A stretch of 64,000 nucleotides of DNA. It comes from Spongilla lacustris. Its lineage: Eukaryota; Porifera; Demospongiae; Spongillida; Spongillidae. A program made the translations under genes and the position numbers. The notes under the pieces are model-generated. The model did no database searches. It worked only from the letters and a program-made list of their open reading frames with translations, and was not told the DNA's origin. Numbering within the stretch: position 1 is the stretch's first letter; the number at the start of each line of letters is the position of its first letter. This document shows positions 24,776 through 37,165 of this stretch, piece by piece. The stretch lies in NCBI GenBank assembly GCA_949361645.1, contig OX442426.1:3902673-3966672 (forward strand), given 5' to 3'.

Positions 24776-25945
24776 CTCCCTACATAGTACAGCATACCAT
24801 CCTAGCAGCTCCCTACATAGTACAGCCTGACAGTATGACCCTGTATTTCAAAATACCAAATATTTCTAACACCCTAGTCTCATCAACAACAGCATCACTG
24901 CGATCATCATCCTTATTTATCCTAGCAGCTCCCTACATAGTACAGCCTACCATCTTAGCAGCTCCCTATAGCCTACCATCCTAGCAGCTCCCTACATAGT
25001 ACAGCTCCCTACATAGTACAGCCTACCATCTTAGCAGCTCCCTACATAGTACAGCCTACCATCCTAGCAGCTCCTACATAGTATAGCCTACCCATCCTAG
25101 CAGCTCCCTACATAGTACAGCCTACCATCCTAGCAGCTCCCTACATAGTACAGCCTACCATCCTAGCAGCTCCCTACATAGTACAGCCTACCATCCTAGC
25201 AGCTCCCTACATAGTACAGCCTACCATCCTAGCAGCTCCCTACATAGTACAGCCTACCATCCTAGCAGCTCCCTACATAGTACAGCCTACCATCCTAGCA
25301 GCTCTCTACATAGTACAGCCTACCACCTAGCAGCTCCCTAAATAGTACAGCCTACCATCCTACCCGCTCCCTACATAGTATAGCCTACCATCCTAGCAAC
25401 TCCCTACATAGTACAGCCTACTATCCAAGCAGCTCCCTACATAGTACAGCCTACCATCCTAGCAACTCCCTACACAGTACAGCCTACCATCCTAGCAGCT
25501 CCCTACATAGTACAGCCTACCATCCTAGCAGCTCCCTACATAGTACAGGCTACCATCCTAGCAACTCCCTACATAGTACAGCCTACCATCCTAGCAACTC
25601 CCTACATAGTACAGGCTACCATCCTAGCAGCTCCCTACATAGTACAGCCTACCATCCTAGCAGCTCCCTACATAGTACAGCCTACCATCCTAGCAGCTCC
25701 CTACATAGTACAGCCTACCATCCTAGCAGCTCCCTACATAGTACAGCCTACCATCCTAGCAGCTCCCTACATAGTACAGCCTACCATCCTAGCAGCTCCC
25801 TACATAGTACAGCCTACCATCCTAGCGACTAGTACAGCCTACCATCCTAGCAGCTCCCTACATAGTACAGCCTACCATCCTAGCGACTAGTACAGCCTAC
25901 CATCCTAGCAACTCCCTACATAGTACAGCCTACCATCCTAGCACA
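24776..25945 (+). repeat. 33-bp minisatellite, array B (expanded)
   Basis: About 34 units of the same 33-bp repeat as 20849-21242, more diverged at the left edge and very homogeneous in the middle. Some units are truncated (for example 'cctagcgactagtacagcct' at about 25825 and 25882). The array is interrupted at 24835-24920 by a block of caspase coding sequence. Confidence 0.95.
24835..24920 (-). pseudogene. 86-bp caspase coding fragment inside minisatellite array B
   Basis: By eye this block is identical over 86 bp to 27916-28001 of the functional caspase exon (from atgaccctgtatttcaaaat to gatcatcatccttatttat). It is flanked on both sides by minisatellite units. The complete identity contrasts with the decayed surroundings and implies a recent copying event or an assembly artefact. 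Confidence 0.85.
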
Positions 25946-27203
25946 CCTATTGACATGCATGCTATTAAAATAATGATGCAGTGTTGTTATGAAATTGTCA
26001 TTTCATACAAAACAGTAATTGCAGGATTGTCTAGTACCAAATTAACTGACCAGGTCTCCAAACACAAGTGTACAACATGCACATGCAAGTGATTAGTTAC
26101 TAATAAAAATAATTACTCTTCAAAATATAATTTCCAGAAACCCAGGCATTACTACTCCCTCAACAACATCTGCACTATTAGGACTTGTGCATGTACATCA
26201 ATAATATTCACATATCATCTAGTGCAGCTTTGAAATGCAACCACTTCACAAACATGTTTGCACCCTCTGTGCAGCAGTTCAGCAGTGGAACACAATATGT
26301 TTAATAATGAAGGGTTCATTGTGAGACAGTGTTGATTATTATGTGATTGTGTTTTTCACCAGGAAGGCAGTTAGATGCTAAGAAATTTACAACATTAACA
26401 CATACAAACCAATATCCTCAACAACTTGTCCCTGAAAATTCAAACTTACACCTGTATGTCTAGCACAATGATTGGTTAAACTTTCACTTAAACAGCACCA
26501 AGTGGGAAAATACTATGTTTTAATCTAAATAAATGGCTATAGACTATTTGTGTTGATAATTATAATTTTTTTTATCTAGATGAACTTTTTAATAGCTAAT
26601 TATAAGCTGCTTCCTGATGCTTATATTATTGATCTAGTCGCTCCTGCAGCATAGCCAGTTCCCAAAGCTTGCCTTCGTGTTTGCTGTAGAGACTGCTGTA
26701 GGTACAATCCAACTTCAAGCCAGAATGTGTTTTAATATACACGAGACTAGTACTAATGGCACTTTTCCAGTGAGTTTCAAGACGTTTACATGCATGCATA
26801 AAGTTATATTTAGCTAATTAAAGGGACATCGCATAATTCATTTACGTTTTATTATAATAATATACATTTTGCTTTGCGGATACATATAAGGGTGTGACTA
26901 CAAGAAAATTTGATCTTGATGCAGTGTACTCTTGTGAGCATGCTTGTCTCATTATCACCAAATTCAAATATTGCTAGAGCAAGACATGTCTGTCGTTGTA
27001 TTTGGGATGGGGAAATACAATTATCTTGAACTACCATGTAGTTAAAAAATAATGAGGCTAATATTCTTATAATCATGATCATCTCGTATTAAGCTTATAA
27101 AAACATATATAAAAGATAAAAATTGCATCTACAGTATTGTCTTTTGTTTACAAAAACAAGCATTTAGGCGAAACTAAAAATGTAATCGAAACTAAAAATG
27201 TAA
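25946..27203. other. Spacer between the ATAD3 pseudo-copy and the caspase
   Basis: Apart from the ATAD3 exon-2 relic near 26628-26690 and flank homology to 23680-23820 (gatcttgat, cttgtgagc), I see no gene. The sequence is AT-rich. Confidence 0.55.
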
Positions 27204-30200
27204 TCAGGATATAAAGTAGACCTTGTATCTCAGTGTGTCTTCCCTATAAGGACATTGTTTGTAAATAGTTTTGTCTATTGTGCACTCCTGTTCTTGAACT
27301 ATCTTATGCACTTTAGTTATCATGGAGAGAAGGTCATCTTTTTTGTAGCACTTTTGGTTCACAACCACGTCATGCAGTGCCTTGATGTACCATGTTCCTC
27401 CAAGAGATTGTTGATACTGTGCTTCGTAGATACTCCTCTGTGCTTTCTGTCTTGGAAATGCTGAATATGATATGATGAAATCACTGGTTGGTGTAATGCT
27501 TTTGTAGTCCTTAGTGTCTGACTTGACTTGCAGAGGAGCAGGCTCTGAAGATGACCTACGGGTGATGTCATCCTGCTTCACCATGACTGGCTGAGGGATG
27601 GCACCACCCTGACAGGCTTGGATAAAGAACATCTTTGGTTTATCTGTAAGATTAGGGCACCTCTCAGGAGCCAGCAGCTCATAGAATTTGCCAATATGAA
27701 ATGCCTCTCCATCGCTTCCATAGACAACCTTGAGAGAGCCATGTGTCATTATACAACACACAAAGCTGTCATCATCCTTTGATACAACCTTCGTTTCATC
27801 AAATCCCTTTTTAATTAAGCTTATTAGTTTGCCCTCATTGCCCAAGTGGGAATCCTTTGTGGTAGTGAACTTGAGAGCAGACTCAATTTCATCGGCATAG
27901 AGGTCTTTAAGCATCATGACCCTGTATTTCAAAATACCAAATATTTCTAACACCCTAGTCTCATCAACAACAGCATCACTGCGATCATCATCCTTATTTA
28001 TGAATTTGGTATTACTTATAATTAGTGCAACTCCATGTTTTCCATCTTTAATTTTCATCTTGTAAGCGTCGGTTTTCTTTTTTCCATCAGAAATCACTGC
28101 AGAAAGTTTACTTGTTGGGTAAGGTTAGACTGAATTGAAATATTGCTTACCCATGCATGGCATTGCAGTGTCATCAGGCTCTATGCGTATGTCATCATCA
28201 CCATCAGGAGATACCAAGTCTAAAAGGGGATGGAGATGTTCACACATTGTTAAAGGTTGAAAATAAAGGTGAAACTGCTTTTAGTCACCTGTCACTTGTG
28301 TCTGCTCTCTTCCTGGTGGAGGACCTAAGGAATAACGCATGCCACTATCACTTTACAATGATATTTACAGCATTACATATATATAAGCTTGTAAACAGCA
28401 GAACCATAATGTATATGTTTACAATGAAAGTTAAAAATCAGTAAAATACTTATTCTGATGTAAAATGTACTATACGATTTACGATATACTTGCAGGGATT
28501 GTGTACTAGAAGAGTGCAAGAGCTTTGCATGGTTATGACTTAGTTGATGCATTAAGGTACATGTAAACCAATGTAAATTAATATATGAAATCAAGTATCG
28601 TTAAGTTAGCACAATAATTACTGATAATGCTTCCCTGAATAATATAAGGATGCCAAAAAGAAAGAATAAACAATTCTTGTCTGACTATAGGTAGCTAGCA
28701 AGTCATGTAATCAAGATAGATTTTTTTTTTTAAAGTACATGTTGTGTACCTCAATAGATAATGTGCTGCATCTAACCACAAGTTACAATGCGTTCAATCC
28801 GTTAGGCCACTCCAATAAAACATGTAGCGGTCCCAAAATAAAATGATTAAATCTCAAGTCATAGTAGTTGTAATTAATGTGCAGAGAGAACATCTAACAA
28901 TAGAAACTTGTGTGTGCATACCAGTACATGGTGCTGGAGTAGTAACTGTTTGGGTGGCAGATACTTGAAGTTGAAAGTCTTGCCATGACAATATAGTGCT
29001 TTATTTAGAACAATGTAATGTTGTCTACCATCACCATTCTAAACGCTTCAGCACACTAGGGTATTTGTTGAAAAATGTATGGAACAAATTCATGAGGTGA
29101 ACATGCATACAGTGCTTGTCACAAAGAGAGTAGAAAACAATATTTTCTAGAATATCTCCACAATAGAACATGGTATAGGGGTGTAAATTACAATTTTAGA
29201 ATCAGCATGTATTTCTGCATCCAATCATATTTAAACAACAATATCACACGACTTGTTTGTATATTTATAAAGCAGTAAAGAAGCTAATCGTTAATAAGTG
29301 TCTATTTAAGTGTCTGGAGACCAATTTAGGCATCAAATGTTGTTACAAGAACACAAGTGAAAACACAGAGTCAAATGACTGTCCTATGTATCATCTGCAA
29401 ATACACAACTATGGAATGGAAACATGTATGCACTGTTTCCTTTTACTTCTATCCTTTAATTGATGCACTTACTTTCTGTTGCTGTACATCCTGTGCATGC
29501 TTATGCCGTATGTATATTATAGTATTAATTATAAATCATAATAGTAATAATATTACTATATAACCATTATCCAATGAGTGTGGCCTTAACCAGTGGATTG
29601 CAGGTGAGAAATAATGCTGTATTTGGGGACCTGATGTGTGATATTAGAAATAAACTAATCGGTATTAGATGTACTAAACTCATGAATATATACATGTAGT
29701 ACTGTCATGCATGTAATTACAGGTTAATCACTACAAATATACAAAAGGTAAGCACATGTAAGTATTGCTTGTGTAGTTTGTTATTATGTATTGCCTGTAT
29801 GTACCCCCTCCCCCCAAAACGTCTAAACCAGGCAAAGGCATGCACATGGGATTCTACTATTTAATTACATGTGTGCAGCAAACACTACCCTTCAGTTTCG
29901 AATATAAAAGCTACAAAGGAAGTTCAACTGATACCTACATGCAATAGTACAAAATCATTTGTAGTGAAAAATGAGAATCCTTGCACAAATCAAAGAACTG
30001 TTTAAAAAAACATCTTGAGTGTGCTACAGCTACATTTTTCCTCCATTGGACTTAGTACACTCAGTAGCTAGAGCTTTCACTTGTGCAGCAGTATCATTGA
30101 GCTTCAAATCCTGCAAGACACTAATCAACTTCTGTGGAGTTGCACCATCATCCATCTCCCACCATTCCAGAAGCATCTTTTCTCTTCTATGTCTCTCCTC

Positions 30201-32639
30201 GGATTCTTCACGAAAAATCTCATCAATACGTTTAAAATTTTTTGACAAAAGACGGCGTCCTATACTCTTACAATCAAAGCCTAATTCTGAAATCTTCAGG
30301 AGTAGGTCTACACTGCACTTCTCTTGCAGTTGTTGTGGCTCAGATGGTATCGCTGCTATGGATATGATGAAACAAAAGATGTGATTCATTAGGATGAAAT
30401 GAGTATTATGAAATTGGAATACATGACATAGGAAGAGGTAGTAACAGCCAGCTGTTGCTGGACCAGTGGAGGCCCATCAATCTCAAATGTTCATGCCTGA
30501 GCCAAAAAATCATGTGACCCTCCAAATTGAGAATTTTCTTGAAGATGAAATGTGGTTTGAGTGAATGTGGTAGTCATAAATAACAGCACATAAAATGCCG
30601 TTTCAGAGAGTTGTAGGATGTTACATGATTTTTGCCTAGTTTACTATACATGTAGCATGCCAGACTCTGTGTAGTAGCTAGTACATGTAAAATTGTGAAT
30701 TTTAGCAGTATGCCACAGCTCCATTTGTGCCTGACCCTTTGAAGTCACTTGCTTAGTGGAAAATACATGTATACAGTCCCCTAATACAGTGCCTCCACTT
30801 AAAAGCCATCCTAGTAATCATGTGCTTGTATGTCCTTATTTGGTACTATTAAATATATTGAAATATATTGTTTTCTCATCATTCTGCAAACAATATTTCA
30901 TCCAAGGATAAAAAATATGAACTGCAATTGATTTACCCCATGCAATTGTTGGTCTCACCAGAAATAACATGTGTAAAAAACACAAGCCAACTGCCTATGG
31001 CTTAAGCAATTCTGAAAGGTATGGAACAGCTCAGTGGAACAAAAGATAGAGCTGAACCGAAAATGATATTGTTGACCACATAACTGTCTATAAAAACAAA
31101 GCATATCCCATTAAATAACTGTTTAGGATATTAATAAAGCTATTAAGTGTCATGAGCCACGTACACTACAGAATGCAATTTATAATGAGTGCTGCTGGAG
31201 AGTTAATTGATTATTACAAAATGATACAGCTGTGATTTCTTTTCCTGGCAAATGGTATTGACCAAACATTATGCAGGATGACCACTTTAGTTGCAAACTT
31301 TGTTGTTTACAAGTGCATTATTACATGCACATGTGTAGTTTAACATTATGAAGGACTAATACTGGGAAACCAAAATTTGTCCCATGTATACTATTTGCCT
31401 GCAAAAAATAGTCTTAACAGCATAGATGGAATTAAATATGGCAGACAAAAGGTATCATAGATATGTTTTGGCTGCAAGAAAATCCCCCGCATAATGAATT
31501 TTTGCAGCAAAAAAAAAAAAAAAAAATTTCATCATAGGACCCTATTCGAATTTTGCCTACAGCTCTTGTGGAGTTTTGTTTAAAGGACTGCTCCAGATGA
31601 ACATGCTGAAATACACATAATCACTTTCCTTCATATACACCGCATGTACGATACACACATTATGAAGTAAAATGCACACATTAAATATACCAACTGTTGA
31701 TAGATAATAAATGAGAATCAAGTGTAAACCAGCCATGCCGATGGAGTAATTTATTGCATTGTACAGCACTATATTACACGTACAACATGCTTCCTGCTAA
31801 CAGATTGTGTCATTATTGTTTGCCACCACAATCAAAATAATCGACAGCCCTGTTGTGTTGACAGTGGTAAATACATGAATATTTCCAACATGAACATTAT
31901 ATACAACAGTACTGCCTTCTAGAATACATGTATATATACATTGGCATAGCAGTTCAAACTCATGAAGAATAGAGTTTCAACAACCTCTCCCTCCCCTTCC
32001 ACCTCCCAATATTATAACTTCTCATCAATGTGCTGTTATGCAATTACTGGATAGCCATTACTCATGTTTAGTCTGGGGACTGTACAGGTTTAATTTGTAA
32101 AATTCAGGCCATCAGTACATTTGAGCTCAAGATTGTATTTCCAGGACTCATTATTAATGATAAGAAGTAAAATGAAATTGCGAAGAGCTCTGCTAAACAA
32201 ATTGTAGCATACCTGACATGGCGTGGCCTGCATTTGAGATGTTCTGTGATGAGCAACCAAACTTCTGCTTTCCACCAAATTTAACTGCAGTAGACAGTAG
32301 TTTCCTTCAAAATATTTGTGCAAATATATAAATCAACTTACTGTATGATTCCTTAATCTTGGTAACAAGGATACTGCATGTTTCATCTGTGCTCAAAATC
32401 TTTAAGAAAGCAGGAAATTTAGAAGTGTTCAGCTTAACTTGGGTGATGACTATATTCATTATTTTGCTAGCCTTCTGAGAATTAGAGATACCAAGTGTAT
32501 CGAGAATACTACTTAGGGCCCCTGGACCAAGAAAATTATCTGAAACCAATCTGTTTCCGATTGTTTGAAGGTCTATGCCAGATAGTACACTTGTGATATC
32601 GGGCAACTGTGCTTGCAAGGCTCTTGATTCAGGATCCAT
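27204..32639 (-). CDS. Caspase with CARD-like and death prodomains
   Basis: This is a cysteine protease of cell-death signalling. Exons on the minus strand: 32639-32342, 30355-30059, 28963-28922, 28324-28289, 28219-28151, 28096-27204. The phases agree and give 544 residues plus a stop. Residues about 1-100 form a helical death-fold domain best matching a CARD (SSILDTLGISNSQKASKIM, FPAFLKIL). About 105-195 is a death domain (LLLKISELGFDCKSIGRRLL, LLEWWEMDDGAT). A Thr/Pro- and Asp-rich linker follows, then the protease domain from about 265. The catalytic His is in CIMTHGS (about H366) and the Cys in the pentapeptide QACQG (about C409), where QACRG is usual. The small-subunit region has TSDFIISYSAF and GGTWYIKAL. 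The donor at 30058 is weak (GTACTA), and another exon between 29.0 and 30.0 kb is possible. Two prodomains suggest an adaptor-recruited initiator-type enzyme (inference). Confidence 0.88.
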
Positions 32640-32813
32640 TTTTGAAGTGCCCTGCATGTTAGATACATGTAAGATTAATGCTTTATCAATTAGTCTATCG
32701 TCATTACTTCTGAAGCTTCTAGTAAATTTTCCGCATCCTAACATGTGAGCATCCACCAAATTTAATGAAAATCATGGACTAATAAAAAACTTTATGGTAT
32801 AAAGATGCATCTA

Positions 32814-32935
32814 TTGGCCTTATTTTAACTATCTGAAGAGCAGTGGTAGATACATGTATTGGCCTTATTTTAACTATCTGAAGAGCAGTGGTAGATACAT
32901 GTATTGGCCTTATTTTTAACTGTTTGTAGAGCAGT
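32814..32935. repeat. Short tandem repeat, about 45 bp x 3
   Basis: Two nearly identical copies and a third diverged one of a unit containing 'ggccttattttaactatctg' and 'aagagcagtggtagatacat'. It lies just upstream of the caspase start codon, so it may fall in that gene's promoter or 5' untranslated region. Confidence 0.85.
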
Positions 32936-33304
32936 GGTCCTTTATCATAATTGATGCCAAACATTAGTTCATAGTGTTTGTACATCAATCCAACAGCTAA
33001 TTGGCCATATATCATGCTCCAATTTTAGGTTTTGTACTTATGCCACTAAGTGTTCTAAACGGAGAACAACCTACAAGTAGATCAATTAGATTGCTTATAA
33101 ACTCAAAAATCCCAATCCCACAGATACTGGTATATAGAAAAAGATTGTTACCCAAAAATGGGGATAAAAATGGCTAAAGCCTTTCATTTGTTTTATAATG
33201 CTGAAGTTATTAACAATTATATGGATACCCCAGTACCTCTCACTTATAAATTCAATCCCTAAGTCAAAATAATTAGTCTGAAATCTTGTGAACCATGAGA
33301 CATG

Positions 33305-33620
33305 GCACGTTTTCCCGACTTTTTTTTTTGCCTCAGGTGGTGAGCCCCACTGATACCATCATATATAAGAGACTAGCCTCATTCCTTGCCGAGAAATACG
33401 ATAAGCCCTATTGTCCGACCATTCACTGACTCAGATGCCATCTGAACTTCTCCCTACTTCATTCAGCTATTAATAATGTGTATTCGGGGGAGCAGATCTA
33501 CTAAATACAGGCTTTTCATTGGGAAATACAATCACGCTGGCATGTTCCAGGGCAAGAATAGACATTGAACATGTCTAGTTTTGCTTCATTTTTTCATTTT
33601 TACTCACTTATTATACATCT
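33305..33620 (+). repeat. Dispersed repeat, copy 1
   Basis: Shares order and wording with 52912-53215: 'gagccccactg', 'gatgccatctga', 'cttttcattgggaaataca', 'catgttccagggcaa', 'ttttactcacttattat'. The copies are direct and diverged by substitutions and small indels. No coding potential was seen. The neighbouring 33015-33300 and 33621-34015 hold only AT-rich sequence. Confidence 0.8.
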
Positions 33621-34015
33621 ACATGTATATGTATTTGCATTTTTAATTTTAAAAAATACATTCCTTACAGCAGTTCAATTATTAACACTGGCTTTGAACT
33701 GTTATCTGTAACCACTGTTTGTTCATTACATTTAACAATAATTAATAGTTGTAAATAAATGGCTACTGAATATTCTCTTGGGAACAACATGAATGGCTAA
33801 AAAGTTACATCTGAACCTCTCACCTCCCACATCCCCCAAATATCAATAATATTTGGAAGCTTTAGATACATGTACCATGACACAAAGCACAATCAAGAAA
33901 CAATTTACTACCACAAATATAATTCTAATGCAAATAACCATAATATATAATATATAGTTATGATTATTATTATTATTTTATTTAGAATATAATGATAAAC
34001 AATTATAATATTACT

Positions 34016-35100
34016 CTACAATACATAACATTCATTCCTGAAGAGGAGAGGGAGTTGGAGACAAAGTTCCCAAAATAGATGCAGCATTGCCCCGCTGAAT
34101 GGTAACAGAAAATGTTTGCAGGAGGTATGCCAGAGAGCTTTTTTCACCCAGTGGTGTTCGCAATGTGGTGACCCAAGTCTGATAGAAAAGAAATGGAGCG
34201 AGGGCCACACACTCCAGCTGTTTTGAAGGCAACAGGTGTGAAGGAATGGTAGCGAAGAAGGAACACTGGCAGAAGACAAAGCCCTGTACAGAATGTCATT
34301 CAGTATGGCATGGCGGAAGTGGTGGCCAGCACTAAAATGACAACTGAGCCCATGCATCCCAAGTGGCAAAGGTGAGGGATGCAAAGTGAGGCCCCCAGAC
34401 GAAGGCCAATGGTTATGCGGATAGTGTTCTTACCATGTGGAGGCCAGGGATGTAACTGGTAAGGTGTGCAACCAGGCACCAGATTTCTTTTAGAGGCAGA
34501 TAAAAGCCTCGCCGTGGACAAAGGATTAGTGGCAGTGGCCAGGAGTTCAGCTGCAAAGGAGGAACCCTCGGTAGATCCCATGATTTCTGTCAGTGTGAAC
34601 TTGGGACAGAGGGTTGTGGGGCATTATATGACTTTTGGACCATTGAGTGATGGCAGAATCCCAAAGGGAGAGTGGCGACTCCTGGAAACAACGTGGTAGT
34701 ATGGTAAAGGTCAGTTCATTACTACCTGCAAATGAGGCTAAGTATGTTAATGGAGCAAGGTGAACAGCACTCCTTATCCGATGCTTGCAACCATGCACAA
34801 TCATCTAGAAGGGTGTTTGTAAAGTTGGAGACTGGGTGACAGAAAACATGGTGATGTCCATAACAGGTACATTAATTTTGGAATTGCAAAAGCGTTACGA
34901 AGTATTAAGAGACTGTCATGAGTGCAAAGGTATTTCAACCTCTCCCCCATGACCTGCAAGAGGGTTGCCATGTCATGGATGGACAAAGTAGTGGACTCCA
35001 CATCTCCAAGAGGAGAACCTAAAAGCGTTGCATTCTGAGGCTCAACCACAATGGCATCAGGCATAAGAGCAAGGATGGCGGACGACCTGGAAGGAAGATC
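34016..35100 (-). pseudogene. Dead non-LTR retrotransposon, second family
   Basis: Minus-strand frames, broken by frame changes, follow the order of a retrotransposon C-terminal half. An RT-thumb-like part (ATLLGSPLGD, ILRNAFAIPKLMYLLWTSPC) is at 35064-34860. A middle part (LAPLTYLASFAGSN) is near 34740. The segment before a zinc knuckle (ARLLSASKRNLVPG, LGASLCIPHLC) is near 34500-34380. The terminal part (EKSSLAYLLQTFSVTIQRGN) is near 34150-34080. The order matches the element at 54143-56479, but the wording differs enough to be another family. Frames and stops show it is inactive. Confidence 0.7.
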
Positions 35101-36230
35101 ATTGGTAATAATTATGGTTCAGTACTATAAGACCCAGCTGAACATCTTCCAATGTGCCTCCAACAGTTGTAGCTTATACATAATTCTGACTTCAGGTGTC
35201 AAAGAACATAGTGGATTGAGAGGCAGAAAAGTAGAGATCTCAAAGCGTTTTCATGCTGAAATCCTTCTGAAGGATCTGACCTTATCACACCAGATCTTTA
35301 CTACTTTTTAATATGTATTGCACATGTATATGTATGGCAATGGTACAACAATAAAACTATCTGAACGTGTAGCTTTGGTGATGACATGATCACACAACAC
35401 ACGAGCCCAGAGATTGTCCTGCTGACTTCTTTTCCCACAAATTGAAAATGTCCCTAACACATATCCATGACAGTAGATGTGCAATTGACATTATGGTTAT
35501 AACCCCACTGAATTTACAATGAACATTTCAAACCTTATGATGTTGGAGAACAGGCAATGCACTCCAAAAATGATAAGGCATGCACATTGAATGGATGGAG
35601 ATGCACAACATTGGTTGTGGAGGATGAAACCATTTCAAATTAATAGAAGTAGCCCAATTATGTAAAAAATGCATTGTATTTAATCTCCAGGGCCAAGTCC
35701 TACGCATAAGGCCAATACTTAAAAATTCATTACAAATAGAAATGCAGGTTTTTAGCATCCATTTATCTACTGTTTATCATGATGTGTTTATCATCTATTG
35801 TATGAAAATTTGGTTACATGGTGCGGTTCTTTAAAATGGATGCGGTTCTTTTTAAAAATGCATTATGCATACAATTTAATTGTCACATGAAACAGTATGA
35901 CTAGTATAACACTTTTTAAAGCTTGATGTGCTTTGATTGACCCCATTTCCTTGTAAGCCAGACAGATGCACACTTTTTTTCATAACCACTGTGTTAAAAA
36001 TAATTTATAGGGAGCAGTAGGTTTTAAAGCATGTAACAAGTATTCAAGAAGTGCCGCTGAAACTGTTGTAAAGACTAGGCAGAGGAGTGGCAAAGAGTAT
36101 GTGCCGAATTAAAAGCCTGAATTCATCTCAACCGGATATCTCCCTGTATTTATTATCTCTGGGACTCTGTCTCAACATACCACTAAGAATTTGGGGGAAA
36201 AACCATGCGAGGAATTTCTTCACTTGTTCA
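35101..36230. other. Intergenic, nothing identified
   Basis: Several open frames of 60-90 codons occur on both strands, but none shows a recognisable domain, splice framing or composition shift. Confidence 0.5.
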
Positions 36231-37165
36231 TGGGATGTGAAGAATTTGTTAATAGGTTCTTGTAGTTCAAGGACGTTTTAAAAATCGTAGTAATGCCTGT
36301 ACGTTGAGTCAACAGCATTGCCATGCTGATAATGCCTCTATTATAACGCTGGATCTACGCACGAAGAGCAAGTTCTGCCGAACCGAAGTTATTAAATATC
36401 AGGAACAAAACGCATAGACGATTTGACGAGTTGATTCAATTGAACTACATATATTGCGAACCACCGAAATGCAGATCGATCACAAGAGCGTTTCTAGACT
36501 GTACTTGTATTAATAGCCACTGAGACATGCTGGAACAGAGGGCTATCGTCATGGTCAGTAATTATTACAACATCATCTATCCGATCCGCCAGATAGTCTC
36601 ACATGCAGACATGACGTCACAACGTAAACACATTTTGTTGACAGTGCAGCACAAACATAGGGACCACTGGGTACTGCGTAGGTAGTGATCGCCACCTGCG
36701 TCTGGGATGTGAAGAATTTGTTAATAGGTTCTTGTAGTTCAAGGACGTTTTAAAAATCGTAGTAATGCCTGTACGTTGAGTCAACAGCATTGCCATGCTG
36801 ATAATGCCTCTATTATAACGCTGGATCTACGCACGAAGAGCAAGTTCTGCCGAACCGAAGTTATTAAATATCAGGAACAAAACGCATAGACGATTTGACG
36901 AGTTGATTCAATTGAACTACATATATTGCGAACCACCGAAATGCAGATCGATCACAAGAGCGTTTCTAGACTGTACTTGTATTAATAGCCACTGAGACAT
37001 GCTGGAACAGAGGGCTATCGTCATGGTCAGTAATTATTACAACATCATCTATCCGATCCGCCAGATAGTCTCACATGCAGACATGACGTCACAACGTAAA
37101 CACATTTTGTTGACAGTGCAGCACAAACATAGGGACCACTGGGTAGTGATCGCCACCTGCGATAA
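36231..37165. repeat. Direct tandem duplication, period 472 bp
   Basis: The sequence starting 'tgggatgtgaagaatttgtt' at 36231 recurs at 36703 and runs through 'gacatgctggaacagagggc' (36525 and 36997) to 'gatcgccacctgcg'. By eye the copies are identical apart from an extra 'ctgcgtag' at the end of the first. Near-perfect identity means either a very recent duplication or an assembly artefact. The short frames in it are not supported as genes. Confidence 0.9.

Larger units (their letters stand above)
24640..26700 (-). pseudogene. Decayed second copy of the ATAD3 5' region
   Basis: Two blocks match real ATAD3 exons with substitutions and disrupted frames. 24640-24735 corresponds to exon 6 and its acceptor (shared 'gtacctgtggatgggatggg' followed by 'aatgatacagga'). 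26628-26690 corresponds to exon 2 (cgctcctgca, ccagttcccaaagc, gccttcg). The order, orientation and the intervening minisatellite match the real gene. The block after the array (gtaattgcaggatt) and the block upstream of the real exon 1 (gctaattacagggaca against gctaattaaagggaca) also match. No complete exon survives. Confidence 0.8.

Noticed and set aside
24776..25945. CRISPR-like array of 33-bp direct repeats
   Set aside because: Units abut with no unique spacers, the genome is animal, and no cas gene is present.
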